DNA of 43,588 nt from the NCBI GenBank assembly GCA_013152945.1, contig JAADFL010000189.1, positions 1 to 43,588 on the forward strand, read 5' to 3'. Position 1 is the first letter of the stretch; the number at the start of each line of letters is the position of its first letter. Below, piece by piece: positions 16,722 through 24,928 of the stretch. Made by a program: the position numbers and the translations under genes. Origin of the DNA: Deltaproteobacteria bacterium (GTDB taxonomy: Bacteria > Myxococcota_A > JAADFL01). The notes below the pieces were generated by a model. That model did not search any database, was not told the DNA's origin, and was given only the letters and a program-made list of their open reading frames with translations.

Positions 16722-16734
16722 ACCCTGACAGGGT
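16722..16734. promoter_or_regulatory. Palindrome upstream of papain-like gene (possible operator)
   Basis: ACCCTG-A-CAGGGT, a perfect 6-1-6 inverted repeat 40 nt upstream of the protease start. Too short a loop for a stable RNA hairpin, so a protein-binding site is more likely. Confidence 0.3.
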
Positions 16735-17030
16735 TTCAGGCAAGCGGCATCGCTTATATTTAGATAGTTGCTGCTTTTCTCCAATTTTGACACGGATCCC
16801 GGGATATTGGCAATCGAGAATTTTGAAGTTTCAAGAGATTCACTTGTGACAGGTTGCTGCCTTGTACGGTGGGTGCCGGCATCCGGACGCCATTACCAAG
16901 CCTGGGAACGCCTGGAAGAGTTGCTGGTGGAGCGCCTACGGCCCTTGACGCTTAAAGGTATGGTGCTTAATTTATTTACAGCCGTAAGGTAAAGGGTTTC
17001 GATAAAAACAAATATTTTAAAAACAAAAGG
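16735..17030. other. Gene-free stretch upstream of hsp20
   Basis: Divergent region between the protease and hsp20. One 74-codon open frame starting from TTG (16768-16992) has no ribosome binding site. TTGACA at 16787-16792 has no acceptable -10 partner. No CIRCE element or clear sigma-32 site was found. Confidence 0.4.
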
Positions 17031-17039
17031 AGGTGCATC

Positions 17040-17483
17040 ATGTCACTTGTAAGATGGGATCCTTTCAACGACCTTTTCAAGATTCAGGACCAGATGAACC
17101 GGGTGTTCGAAGACTACACGAATAGGCGACAAAGGGAAAAGGCACTGGACGCGACATGGGCTCCGGCAGTTGACGTGTACGAGGACACGGAACGCTTTGT
17201 AATCAAAGCCGAGCTCCCGGAAATTTCGGCAAAAGACGTGGATATCAGGCTGGAGAACAACGTGCTCAAGATTTCGGGAGAACGAAAATTGGAAAGGGAT
17301 GAAAAAAAGGATCAATACCACACGATAGAGCGTTTCTACGGCAGATTTTCGCGGTCCTTCACCCTTCCCGACACTGTGGACCAGGAAAAGATATCGGCGG
17401 AGACCAAGGATGGAGTCCTGACGATATCCCTTCCCAAGAAGCCTGAAACAAAACCTCGCGCAATACAGATCAAGGTCAAGTAA
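17040..17483 (+). CDS. Hsp20 / alpha-crystallin small heat-shock protein
   Basis: ATP-independent holdase chaperone of 147 residues. The N-terminus MSLVRWDPFNDLFKIQDQMN is the form seen in bacterial class A small heat-shock proteins. The alpha-crystallin domain begins near WAPAVDVYEDTERFVIKAEL and includes the hallmark YGRFSRSFTLPDTVD, KDGVLTISLPK and the C-terminal I-x-I-type IQIKVK. Strong ribosome binding site AAAGGAGGT 7 nt before ATG 17040. Probably monocistronic, as a strong hairpin follows. Confidence 0.96.
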   Translation: MSLVRWDPFNDLFKIQDQMNRVFEDYTNRRQREKALDATWAPAVDVYEDTERFVIKAELPEISAKDVDIRLENNVLKISGERKLERDEKKDQYHTIERFYGRFSRSFTLPDTVDQEKISAETKDGVLTISLPKKPETKPRAIQIKVK

Positions 17484-17508
17484 TCACCACCCCAGGGTCC
17501 ACCGTCTC

Positions 17509-17537
17509 TTCCGGCCGGGCACCTCACCCGGCCGGAA
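17509..17537 (+). terminator. Strong hairpin after hsp20
   Basis: Perfect 11-bp stem TTCCGGCCGGG / CCCGGCCGGAA with a 7-nt loop, 26 nt after the hsp20 stop. No T-run follows, so it may stabilise the 3-prime end or need Rho. Confidence 0.55.
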
Positions 17538-17627
17538 CACCCCATATCATTATTATGACCGTGATTGAATAACTTGAAAATCATTTCTCAAGAGTCTATT
17601 GAATATCATGAACAAGGTGGTTTCACT

Positions 17628-18821
17628 ATGCAGATGGAAAACGCAACCCCCAGGTGCCCGGTCGATCATACCTTGTTGAAATCACTGGTTTTCAATGGCG
17701 TGACACTGGACCAGTGCCCGAATTGCGGCGGGATTTGGTTCGATAGAAACGAACTCGACGAGACAGTACGCCGGCTCATCAGGTTCCCACAGGAGGCAAG
17801 TGCAATCGACGTCCCACTCGGTGAGACACAAGACATAAACGACTTGGAACAGTATCGTTCTCTCTCCTGTCCGCGCTGCAGGGACACCAAGCTGTCTGCC
17901 GGACGTTTTGGCAGAATTTCCAATGTCGTGCTCGACACATGTCCAAGGTGCAGGGGCGTATGGGCTGATCACGGCGAGTTGACCGCACTCGTGGAATTCA
18001 TGCACACACCGGCCGGCACAAACAATTCAAGCGCTTCGATCAATACCAGAAAAATGGGTGAGGCGATTGCATCCGCCGTGAAACAACGCCAGCATTACAA
18101 GGAAATCAAGGAACTCGGCTCTTCGTTGAATCGCCGGATCGGGTTCTTTTGGTTCTTCTTGCCAAAGATAATCATACCCATCTCGGCCAGGGCGGGACAA
18201 TACGAGTTTCCCCTGATGACATCCACGCTGATAGTGCTGAACGTGATTTTTCTTTCGGCCCTGGAGCTTTTTTCCACCAAGGCCGGATTCGATCCGGGAT
18301 TCCTGGGTATGATTCCCTCCAGGATCTTGAACGGTGAAAGGCTTTATACGATATTGACATCCATGTTTACCCATGCAGGTTGGTTCCACCTGTTCGGAAA
18401 CATGCTGTACTTGTGGATATTCTCCGTGCCTGTCGAGGATGTGTTCGGACTAAAGAAGTTCATATCAATGTATCTTGCAGGCGGTATCACAGCAGAATTG
18501 GTTTTCCTGGCGTTGAACCCGCAAAGCATGATTCCCCTGGTAGGTGCAAGCGGCGCTGTATCATGCATCATGGGTGTGTATATAGTCAGGTTTCCTTCAT
18601 CCACTGTAAAGACATTTGTAATCAACCGGGTCCTGGACATTCCGGCATGGATATACATAAGCACATGGATCTTCTACCAATTCCTGCTGGCATTTCTTGT
18701 GAAAACCATGGGTGCCTGCTCTACGACAGCATTCAGCGCCCATGTCGGCGGTTTTGCGACAGGAGTCCTGCTCGCCTATTTGAATAAAAACCGGCCGGTT
18801 GCAACCAAAGGCTGTGTGTGA
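17628..18821 (+). CDS. Rhomboid-family intramembrane protease with two N-terminal zinc ribbons
   Basis: 397 residues from ATG 17628, chosen because AGGTGG lies 8 nt upstream; the frame extends to a TTG at 17565 without such a site. Two TFIIB-type zinc ribbons: C10..C30-x-x-C33 (the first CxxC is replaced by C-P-V-D-H, so Asp13 or His14 may be a ligand) and C81-x-x-C84..C105-x-x-C108. After a linker come about six membrane segments with the rhomboid signature: HLFGNMLYLWIF, Ser308 in GASGAVSCIMG and His372 in SAHVGGF, the catalytic pair. Expected to cleave membrane substrates within the bilayer. The ribbons on the cytoplasmic side may bind a partner or sense zinc (inference). Confidence 0.92.
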   Translation: MQMENATPRCPVDHTLLKSLVFNGVTLDQCPNCGGIWFDRNELDETVRRLIRFPQEASAIDVPLGETQDINDLEQYRSLSCPRCRDTKLSAGRFGRISNVVLDTCPRCRGVWADHGELTALVEFMHTPAGTNNSSASINTRKMGEAIASAVKQRQHYKEIKELGSSLNRRIGFFWFFLPKIIIPISARAGQYEFPLMTSTLIVLNVIFLSALELFSTKAGFDPGFLGMIPSRILNGERLYTILTSMFTHAGWFHLFGNMLYLWIFSVPVEDVFGLKKFISMYLAGGITAELVFLALNPQSMIPLVGASGAVSCIMGVYIVRFPSSTVKTFVINRVLDIPAWIYISTWIFYQFLLAFLVKTMGACSTTAFSAHVGGFATGVLLAYLNKNRPVATKGCV

Positions 18822-18840
18822 AGAAAAAATAACCTGGCTA

Positions 18841-19117
18841 AGCCGAATTGCTAGGGGCGGTTCGCGAACTGCCCATGCGAGATCAAATCCAAACGATTTG
18901 TATTTTATCTCCTGGACCAGGCCGGCTTTCCACCGCCCTCACCCCCTTTTTGTCCCCCTCTCCCGCAGAGTGGGCGAGGGGGATCGTTTGGTACCAATGA
19001 TTCCAGGGGCGTTGCCCTTGGAATTGTTGCGAACAGCCTGAATCCGTGTGGGACGAATCCCCTTCCGACTCTACTGACATGTTCATTCGGCAGTACCACT
19101 GACATTTTAATTCGGCT
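18841..19117 (+). repeat. Structured dispersed repeat, copy 2 (complete)
   Basis: Same element as 1-238, complete here and bounded by perfect 9-bp terminal inverted repeats AGCCGAATT (18841-18849) and AATTCGGCT (19109-19117). The palindrome, two internal hairpins and the long-range stem (18889-18897 with 18983-18991) are kept; the differences from copy 1 inside three stems turn G-C into G-T pairs. The right end is doubled: ACTGACAT-G-TTCATTCGGC (19073-19091) and ACTGACAT-T-TTAATTCGGC (19098-19116). Ends 87 nt before rpsU. No obvious target-site duplication. Confidence 0.85.
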
Positions 19118-19204
19118 ATCACAATAAATGATTTTTTTCTTGATTCAAAGGTCGGGATGTGGCAGATAAGACCTTCTTCGATGTTTTTTTTCAGTGAGGT
19201 GGAG

Positions 19205-19414
19205 ATGATCGAAGTAAGAGTAAAAGATAACGAGACACTGGAAAGGATTCTCAAACGCTTCAAGCGTAAGGTTGAGCGTGAGGGCATACTCAAGGAAGTA
19301 AGACGCAGGCGCCACTACCTGAAGCCCAGCGAAGAGAAGAGGCGAAAAAGACGTGAAGCAGAGAAGAGGCGTAAGAAAAAGGAAAAAAGGCGTCGCCAGG
19401 CGGTCAGTAGATAA
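19205..19414 (+). CDS. rpsU: 30S ribosomal protein S21
   Basis: Small basic ribosomal protein of 69 residues that supports mRNA binding during initiation. MIEVRVKDNETLERILKRFKR and EGILKEVRRRRHYLKPSEEK are the S21 signature; the tail is Lys/Arg-rich. ATG 19205 gives the canonical start, with GAGGTGGAG directly upstream; the open frame before it is not S21-like. It stands alone, directly downstream of repeat copy 2, which may supply its leader. Confidence 0.96.
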   Translation: MIEVRVKDNETLERILKRFKRKVEREGILKEVRRRRHYLKPSEEKRRKRREAEKRRKKKEKRRRQAVSR

Positions 19415-19537
19415 ACGATTCCCAAATCCTTGACTCTTCGTCAAACGTCATTCTCGATCCTCGATTCGAGCATTAAAACCTGTTGGATTTTCCCCGGTCC
19501 GTGTCTTGATGTAATCCACTAAACCAAGATGTCCCCG

Positions 19538-19551
19538 ACCAACCGGTTGGT
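19538..19551. terminator. Palindrome between convergent genes
   Basis: Perfect 14-bp palindrome ACCAACCGGTTGGT, followed on the plus strand by TGCGTTATAATTTTTT. It lies between rpsU and the minus-strand gene at 19580 and could terminate one or both. A second palindrome CTCGATTCGAG occurs nearby at about 19461-19471. Confidence 0.35.
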
Positions 19552-19579
19552 TGCGTTATAATTTTTTCGAGGCTAAATA

Positions 19580-20500
19580 TCAGTGGTTCCTGTTTTTTAC
19601 CTTGCTGGAAAGCTTTTTCAATTCCTTTACATACTCTATGGCAACCTCGACCTCGGGTGAATTCCATAGCCGCTTTTCAATTTCCAGTTCGCTCATCGCC
19701 TGCCTGGTCTTGCCCAGCCTGGCATAGACAAGTCCTGCAGCCAATCTCGGCCTGAAAGACGGGTCCAGCGTTGCGAGGTCATGAATCGCCTGTATTCTTT
19801 GTTCGAGGCTCGTGGTATTTGAATGCCACGCCCTCCATTTCAACACCGCCGAATAATCAGCCTTTGACAAAGCCGCGGACATGGGGAACCTCGGCTCCAG
19901 AAAACCAGCCCACCTTGCGAGAAAAAGCGCGCGTACGAAAAACTTGTGCTTATGCGGCAGAATCAAATGTTGTTCTTTATCACGATAAAGCACCCCGGCA
20001 CTCAAAGCAGCATCCACGAAGCCTCCACCCCAGGAAAGCAGGCGTTCCTTGTAAAGGCCGCTATCCGGGCCGCCATCAGATCCCAGCATGTTATCCAAGC
20101 TGTCTGCAAACCGGCAATATGCAAATACTCCAAGGGCCTTGTAACGATCCATTCCCGATGATTTCACCAACTCCACGGCTGCTGCTTGAAGATCTCTCTT
20201 TGCTTTTCCAAGTTCCTTACCCCGGCTATCAAGCCTGCACCCCCTCTCCTTGATATTGAACCTCCTGAAAAGCTCCAGTATATGCTCCTCCTTTTCACTT
20301 GGTTTGAAAACAGACCGGATCCTATTATCTTGATCTGACGATTGCTTCTCGCTTTCGCTTGAAACAGCGAAAATCCTTTCAGGCAAATTTATCGGCGCGG
20401 GTTTGGGCGGCTTGGGACCGAATATTGCGATTGCGCCGGCTACTCCTGCTGCCAGGATCAGCGTGGATGCAAGCACAACCCATTCTTTGCGCGAACTCAC
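19580..20500 (-). CDS. Membrane-anchored helical protein, hypothetical
   Basis: 306 residues, unknown function. One N-terminal membrane segment (about 7-28) is followed by a Pro/Lys-rich linker and a mostly helical periplasmic domain. The last 80 residues contain a TPR-like unit (FRPRLAAGLVYARLGKTRQA). Start GTG 20500 with GGGAGG 6 nt upstream. Divergent from the 1407-residue lipoprotein gene; a 7-bp hairpin GATGATC-TTC-GATCATC (20587-20603) sits between them. No catalytic motif is visible. Confidence 0.75.
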   Translation of the reverse strand: MSSRKEWVVLASTLILAAGVAGAIAIFGPKPPKPAPINLPERIFAVSSESEKQSSDQDNRIRSVFKPSEKEEHILELFRRFNIKERGCRLDSRGKELGKAKRDLQAAAVELVKSSGMDRYKALGVFAYCRFADSLDNMLGSDGGPDSGLYKERLLSWGGGFVDAALSAGVLYRDKEQHLILPHKHKFFVRALFLARWAGFLEPRFPMSAALSKADYSAVLKWRAWHSNTTSLEQRIQAIHDLATLDPSFRPRLAAGLVYARLGKTRQAMSELEIEKRLWNSPEVEVAIEYVKELKKLSSKVKNRNH

Positions 20501-20614
20501 CTTGTGCCTCCCGTGTTTTCACTTTAGCCTGCTATACCTGGGTGTCAACCCGTGGCAGAAGTCTTGTACAAGCCTGTTTTCACCCGGATGATCTTCGATC
20601 ATCGCCCGTGCAAC

Positions 20615-20643
20615 TTGCAATTCAAGTTCACAGAATATATAAA
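20615..20643 (+). promoter_or_regulatory. Candidate promoter for EF-hand/dockerin-like lipoprotein
   Basis: TTGCAA (20615-20620), 17-nt spacer, TATAAA (20638-20643, five of six matches). Start near 20650, 42-nt leader before ATG 20692. Confidence 0.5.
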
Positions 20644-20691
20644 TATTGATCAGTAAAGTTATTTTCCTTTTGAGTTTGAGGAGATTAAGAA

Positions 20692-23600
20692 ATGAAATCA
20701 AGAGGGACATTACTATTTTTTATTCTTTCTTTGGTGTTGGTGTCAGCCCCTTACGGTTGTTCCAAAAACAATGATAACAACGGAAACGGGGATACGGACA
20801 CGGATACGGACACGGATACGGACACGGATACGGACACGGACACGGATACGGACACGGATACGGACATGGACACGGATACGGATACGGACACAAGCAAGTA
20901 CCACGGTGTCTTATCCGACCAGGAGTTGAACTTCGATGCCTGGATGGACATGTCGTTCAACGACGTGCTTGCAAGGCTGGATATGGACCAGGACCTGGAC
21001 GTTGACGGTGGTGACGTAACCGCTGTTGAGAAGTGTATCCAGGACGGCGCCGATGCACAGTCACATCCCGAGTGTGACGTGCTTCAGGACGAAGTGATAG
21101 ACGTCAAGGATCAACTGATCATGAGGATAATGGCAGGCACATCCTCTGCACCTTCAGAAGAAACACTCAAGCAGGTGAGCGACGGGTTCGCAGCCTATGC
21201 AAGAGGCGACATAGCCCTCGACGGAATGTTCGAGTCCTTCTCCGACTATGACGGCGACGGAGACAGGGACAAGGATGATGTGAGCATGTTCTCCAAGGTG
21301 CTGGCCGACGACCCGGTACACAAGCTCGACGTGAACAAGGACGGAAGGTTGGACAACCTCGATGCCATGTACCTGGCAAGGACACTGGCCGGTGCGTACT
21401 TCGGAGGCCCACATCCAACAACAGACGCAAACCAGGACGGCGACGTAAACGACCTGGACGTGCTGATGATATCCGGAATCGCTATGACCGCAGGCTCATT
21501 CACACCCGGCATGCTGGACCGTAACAAAGACGGCAGGATCGATGAGAACGACTATTGTTACATCTCGAGCCACGAACTTTCTTTCAACCCGTACGGATTG
21601 CTCATGCCCGATGATCAGGCCGGCACGGCATTCACTGCAGCCAGACCCGATATACTGGTGTGCAGGGCGGACAACAAGAGCATCCTGGATCACCTGGGGC
21701 GCATCGATACAAAGACCGTATTATCGGTAAGACCTCGGAATCTTTACCTGGAACCGATCGACTCGATTCCGGCCGGGTACTCGCCTTTGAACCAGGCCGA
21801 CATTGCCGAAGGTGACAAGCTTTACAAGGTCTCGACCAAGCAAGGCGCCTTGAAATTGGCATCGATCGACCTGCCCGATCCGTACGAGCTTGACGGCTCC
21901 GGCGACATAAGCTTGAACTTCGAGGGCCCGCAACCTTCGGACAGCTCGTGGTTACTGGTTCCGGGCTATGCGATACGGCTTCAGGCCGGGGGACCGCCGC
22001 CATCTGAAACAGGGAACCAGGGCATTGCACCGGCGCCTTCGAGACCCGGCTGGTGGAACATCAACAAGGACATATCAGACCTCACGCTCAAGCCCGGCGA
22101 GGCAGACCAGGTCAAGGATCTCCACGCAAAGCTGGACAAGCTGAAGGCCTCCGTGGATGCGGTGGTAGGCAGTAGGTGCCCGTGTGACCTCGACCTAGGA
22201 ACCAAGGCAGAGCTTATAAGGGAGCTGGCGATGCTCAAGCATTGCCTCGAAACAGTGGAAAAGGCGGTGAAAGAAAGACTGGACCACGAAATGGACGCCC
22301 TTGTAACGAACCAGGTGGCGAGCTGCTCGGCAAACAACGACGCTGCATTGGCCTGGATAAACGTGGAGTACAGTCAAATAATGGCAGCATGGGCCAGCGT
22401 GGCTTTCCTGGTAGTGGATACTGCAGAAGACTTGGCGGAAGGCGGCCCGACACAAGCCTTGATAGGCGCGACTGTGAACCTCGGCATTGAGATTTATAAC
22501 GACTCCAAGCCGGACGAGTTCATGAAGGCCGGAAACGATGCAATGGAATCGAATATGCAGACCATTGTCGACAATGGCGTGAACAACAAGATAGGAGACG
22601 TGGTCAAGAGTATGCCCGACGATGTCAAGGCGCTGAACAAGTGGCTCGATGGACGTTCGGTCGAGGATGGGCTGAAAGACCTGTTCAACGATTTTGTAAA
22701 GAACAACAAGGATCTCCCGCCCAGCGAACTGCTGACCAAGTTCAAGGATTCTTTCGGCTCCAAGCTCAGGGACCTGTCAAAGGCAGGTGCCGAGGCAGGG
22801 GTAAAGGCATTTGTACAAGCTATTCCCACCATGCTTGCAGAGGCTTACAGGAACAGTGCGTTCCAAGCCTTGTTCAAGTCCATTGTGACATCCAGGGTGT
22901 ACTACATTTCCACTTTGAAGGTGGGCCGCTGGGCGGCCATCGCCAGGGAGGCCGTGCTTGCCGGGGAGGCGGTGGACTCGTTGAGCAAGAAGCTGCACGA
23001 GAAGTTCCAGGAGGGTGGTTGCGACATAACCGAGAGCGATGCAGATCCCTGTTACCTGGATTACAAGACCGCGGTGGACAAGCTGTTCCAGGAGTTCGAC
23101 AAGGACATGGGGCTTGCAGACGATGCAATGAAAGAGGCGATGGGGAAGTTTTCGGAGAATACCAAGGACGATTGCCTGGACGACAAACCTTTCGATGAAC
23201 TTCTAAAAGCAGATGCCAGGGTACTCGAGGCATCCCAGGTCTTGAAGAACGCCTCTCTGAAGGGGACCGGTACCAAGGAGTTCGAAAACGCAGCGAGCGA
23301 TTACCAGAGGGCACTCGAGGCACGCAAGAAGGCTGCCAATGACTTTCTTCTTGCATGCAGCTTCTCCGATGCCTTGAACGGCGAGGTAATCCCGGGTGAA
23401 CTGATTACCGGCCTTGTGGAAGCCGAAAAGCAGAGGCAACAGGCATACGATGATTTGGTGGCAGGCCTTCAAAATGCGAGGCAGAAATACAAGACGTGCT
23501 GCGCCAACAACGGTACGTCCGAACCATGCTGGCCTGAAATTTCCTTGCTTGATACAGACCCGTGGGGAGTGGTAAGCGGGTGCCTGTCATGCTTGCCCGA

Positions 23601-24915
23601 AATCACGGCGTTCTGCTGTGACGGTGAAACGGTATGCGAGACGGCCGAGGCCTGGATGTGCTGCATTGAGGGTCAGAAGTGCGACAAGGACCGGGGCTGC
23701 GTGGATTCGTGCGGTGACGGCGTTTGCGATGGGGGTGACATTTTCCAGGAGAACTGCTCGACCTGCCCGGGTGACTGTCCGTGTGCCGAGGGAACAGAGT
23801 GCCAGAACGGCAAGTGCGAACCAAAGTCTCCATTCAAACGGATGCTTCCAACGGTTGGGCAGGCAGAGGGAGCGGTGTTCACACGCGACCAGGCACCGTG
23901 GCCGAATCTTCCTTTGATTGCTGTTTGCGGAACAGCCGCACAGGTAGGCTCGACAATATTGAATGCAGCGACAGGCGATCCCGTGGGCGGTATTGCTTCC
24001 GGAAATCTCTTGAATATGGTCTGCTTCTCCAGCATCTTTACCGAAATTCCGGGTCCAAAGGGCCCGCCTCCCATAGGTGACCCTGTGGGTGCGCCGGGCT
24101 CGGGCGCCTGGACGTGGGTGTACGGAGGACCCAATGGATTGGGTTATGCCACATACGACATGAGTAAACCGGAGTGGATACAAATGATGTCTTCTTTATT
24201 CAGGGGGCACATCACGGACCTGGTGCTGCTCGAGGACGCTGATCCCAAGTACATCCTTTTCACCGTGTACCAGTTCACGGACGGATCCAATTTCCTGAGC
24301 ACTGCCGTGTCCCGGCCCGATGGCGGTCTCTTCGGCCAGCCCACGTGGACGCACGACTACAACTTTGCTTACATGCAAGACGACCCGGACGTGAACGGAA
24401 AACTCATAAGCGCCTGGGCAAAGGACCATTCGTCCAAAGCTTCCATCGCCATAACCGATCAAGGAGACCTGTGGTGGTTTCAGGGTTGGCAGAGCATTGG
24501 TGGCACCAAGACACAGGTTGCCACGGGAATCGGCTCGGACCTGCGCAGGATCCGTTGTCTCGAAGGCCATTGCGGAATAACCGACTATGGCTCGGACGTG
24601 CTAACGCTGGTGGACTGGAGCTCCACTGACAAGGCACCCGAGATAAAGGGTACGGTTAAGGCCGGAGACGGGGCAGTGGGCCTGGACATCCGCAAGGACG
24701 GAGACAACTGGCTGTTCCTCACGACCGGTTACAATGACGGCACCTATACTCTGACCACGGTTGCCGCAGACTACTCCGTGGTATCCAATGCAACCGACCA
24801 GGTGGATCCGGCCTGTAAGAAGCCCGGCCATGCCACGTTCTATACTGATTACAGCGTGCGTTACCTTGCCGTGAGCTGCGAGGAGAGCGGCAACGTGTTC
24901 ATTCTTCCATACTAA
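20692..24915 (+). CDS. 1407-residue lipoprotein with Asp-Thr tract, EF-hand/dockerin-like repeats and Cys-rich motif
   Basis: Predicted surface lipoprotein, unknown function. GAGGAG precedes ATG 20692. Lipobox-like APYGC gives Cys23. An Asp-Thr tract (34-67) is followed by five or six Ca-binding-loop-like segments at about 95-290: DMDQDLDVDGGD, DYDGDGDRDKDD, DVNKDGRLDNLD, DANQDGDVNDLD and DRNKDGRIDEND, in dockerin-like pairs. Residues about 480-930 are largely helical with long coiled-coil stretches. A Cys-rich block near 940-1045 includes CGDGVCDGGDIFQENCSTCP, a pattern common in Myxococcota surface proteins. The last 350 residues look beta-rich, perhaps a propeller. No cohesin-type partner is in the window, so a cellulosome role is not implied; Ca-dependent rigidity is more likely (inference). 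Only 13 nt separate it from the convergent Bat operon end. Confidence 0.85.
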   Translation: MKSRGTLLFFILSLVLVSAPYGCSKNNDNNGNGDTDTDTDTDTDTDTDTDTDTDTDTDMDTDTDTDTSKYHGVLSDQELNFDAWMDMSFNDVLARLDMDQDLDVDGGDVTAVEKCIQDGADAQSHPECDVLQDEVIDVKDQLIMRIMAGTSSAPSEETLKQVSDGFAAYARGDIALDGMFESFSDYDGDGDRDKDDVSMFSKVLADDPVHKLDVNKDGRLDNLDAMYLARTLAGAYFGGPHPTTDANQDGDVNDLDVLMISGIAMTAGSFTPGMLDRNKDGRIDENDYCYISSHELSFNPYGLLMPDDQAGTAFTAARPDILVCRADNKSILDHLGRIDTKTVLSVRPRNLYLEPIDSIPAGYSPLNQADIAEGDKLYKVSTKQGALKLASIDLPDPYELDGSGDISLNFEGPQPSDSSWLLVPGYAIRLQAGGPPPSETGNQGIAPAPSRPGWWNINKDISDLTLKPGEADQVKDLHAKLDKLKASVDAVVGSRCPCDLDLGTKAELIRELAMLKHCLETVEKAVKERLDHEMDALVTNQVASCSANNDAALAWINVEYSQIMAAWASVAFLVVDTAEDLAEGGPTQALIGATVNLGIEIYNDSKPDEFMKAGNDAMESNMQTIVDNGVNNKIGDVVKSMPDDVKALNKWLDGRSVEDGLKDLFNDFVKNNKDLPPSELLTKFKDSFGSKLRDLSKAGAEAGVKAFVQAIPTMLAEAYRNSAFQALFKSIVTSRVYYISTLKVGRWAAIAREAVLAGEAVDSLSKKLHEKFQEGGCDITESDADPCYLDYKTAVDKLFQEFDKDMGLADDAMKEAMGKFSENTKDDCLDDKPFDELLKADARVLEASQVLKNASLKGTGTKEFENAASDYQRALEARKKAANDFLLACSFSDALNGEVIPGELITGLVEAEKQRQQAYDDLVAGLQNARQKYKTCCANNGTSEPCWPEISLLDTDPWGVVSGCLSCLPEITAFCCDGETVCETAEAWMCCIEGQKCDKDRGCVDSCGDGVCDGGDIFQENCSTCPGDCPCAEGTECQNGKCEPKSPFKRMLPTVGQAEGAVFTRDQAPWPNLPLIAVCGTAAQVGSTILNAATGDPVGGIASGNLLNMVCFSSIFTEIPGPKGPPPIGDPVGAPGSGAWTWVYGGPNGLGYATYDMSKPEWIQMMSSLFRGHITDLVLLEDADPKYILFTVYQFTDGSNFLSTAVSRPDGGLFGQPTWTHDYNFAYMQDDPDVNGKLISAWAKDHSSKASIAITDQGDLWWFQGWQSIGGTKTQVATGIGSDLRRIRCLEGHCGITDYGSDVLTLVDWSSTDKAPEIKGTVKAGDGAVGLDIRKDGDNWLFLTTGYNDGTYTLTTVAADYSVVSNATDQVDPACKKPGHATFYTDYSVRYLAVSCEESGNVFILPY
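20791..20892 (+). repeat. GATACGGACACG-type tandem repeat (Asp-Thr codons)
   Basis: In-frame hexamer/dodecamer repeat encoding residues 34-67. Unlike the tract at 566-769 the DNA is nearly uniform, so length change by slippage is plausible; steps of 6 nt would keep the frame. Confidence 0.9.
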
Positions 24916-24928
24916 TGTGCTTCGCAGT

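Noticed and set aside
16768-16992. 74-codon plus-strand frame upstream of hsp20.
   Set aside because: TTG start without Shine-Dalgarno, no family; treated as intergenic.
20692-24915. Cellulosome scaffold or dockerin enzyme.
   Set aside because: Dockerin-like loops are present, but there is no catalytic or cohesin domain in this protein or nearby.
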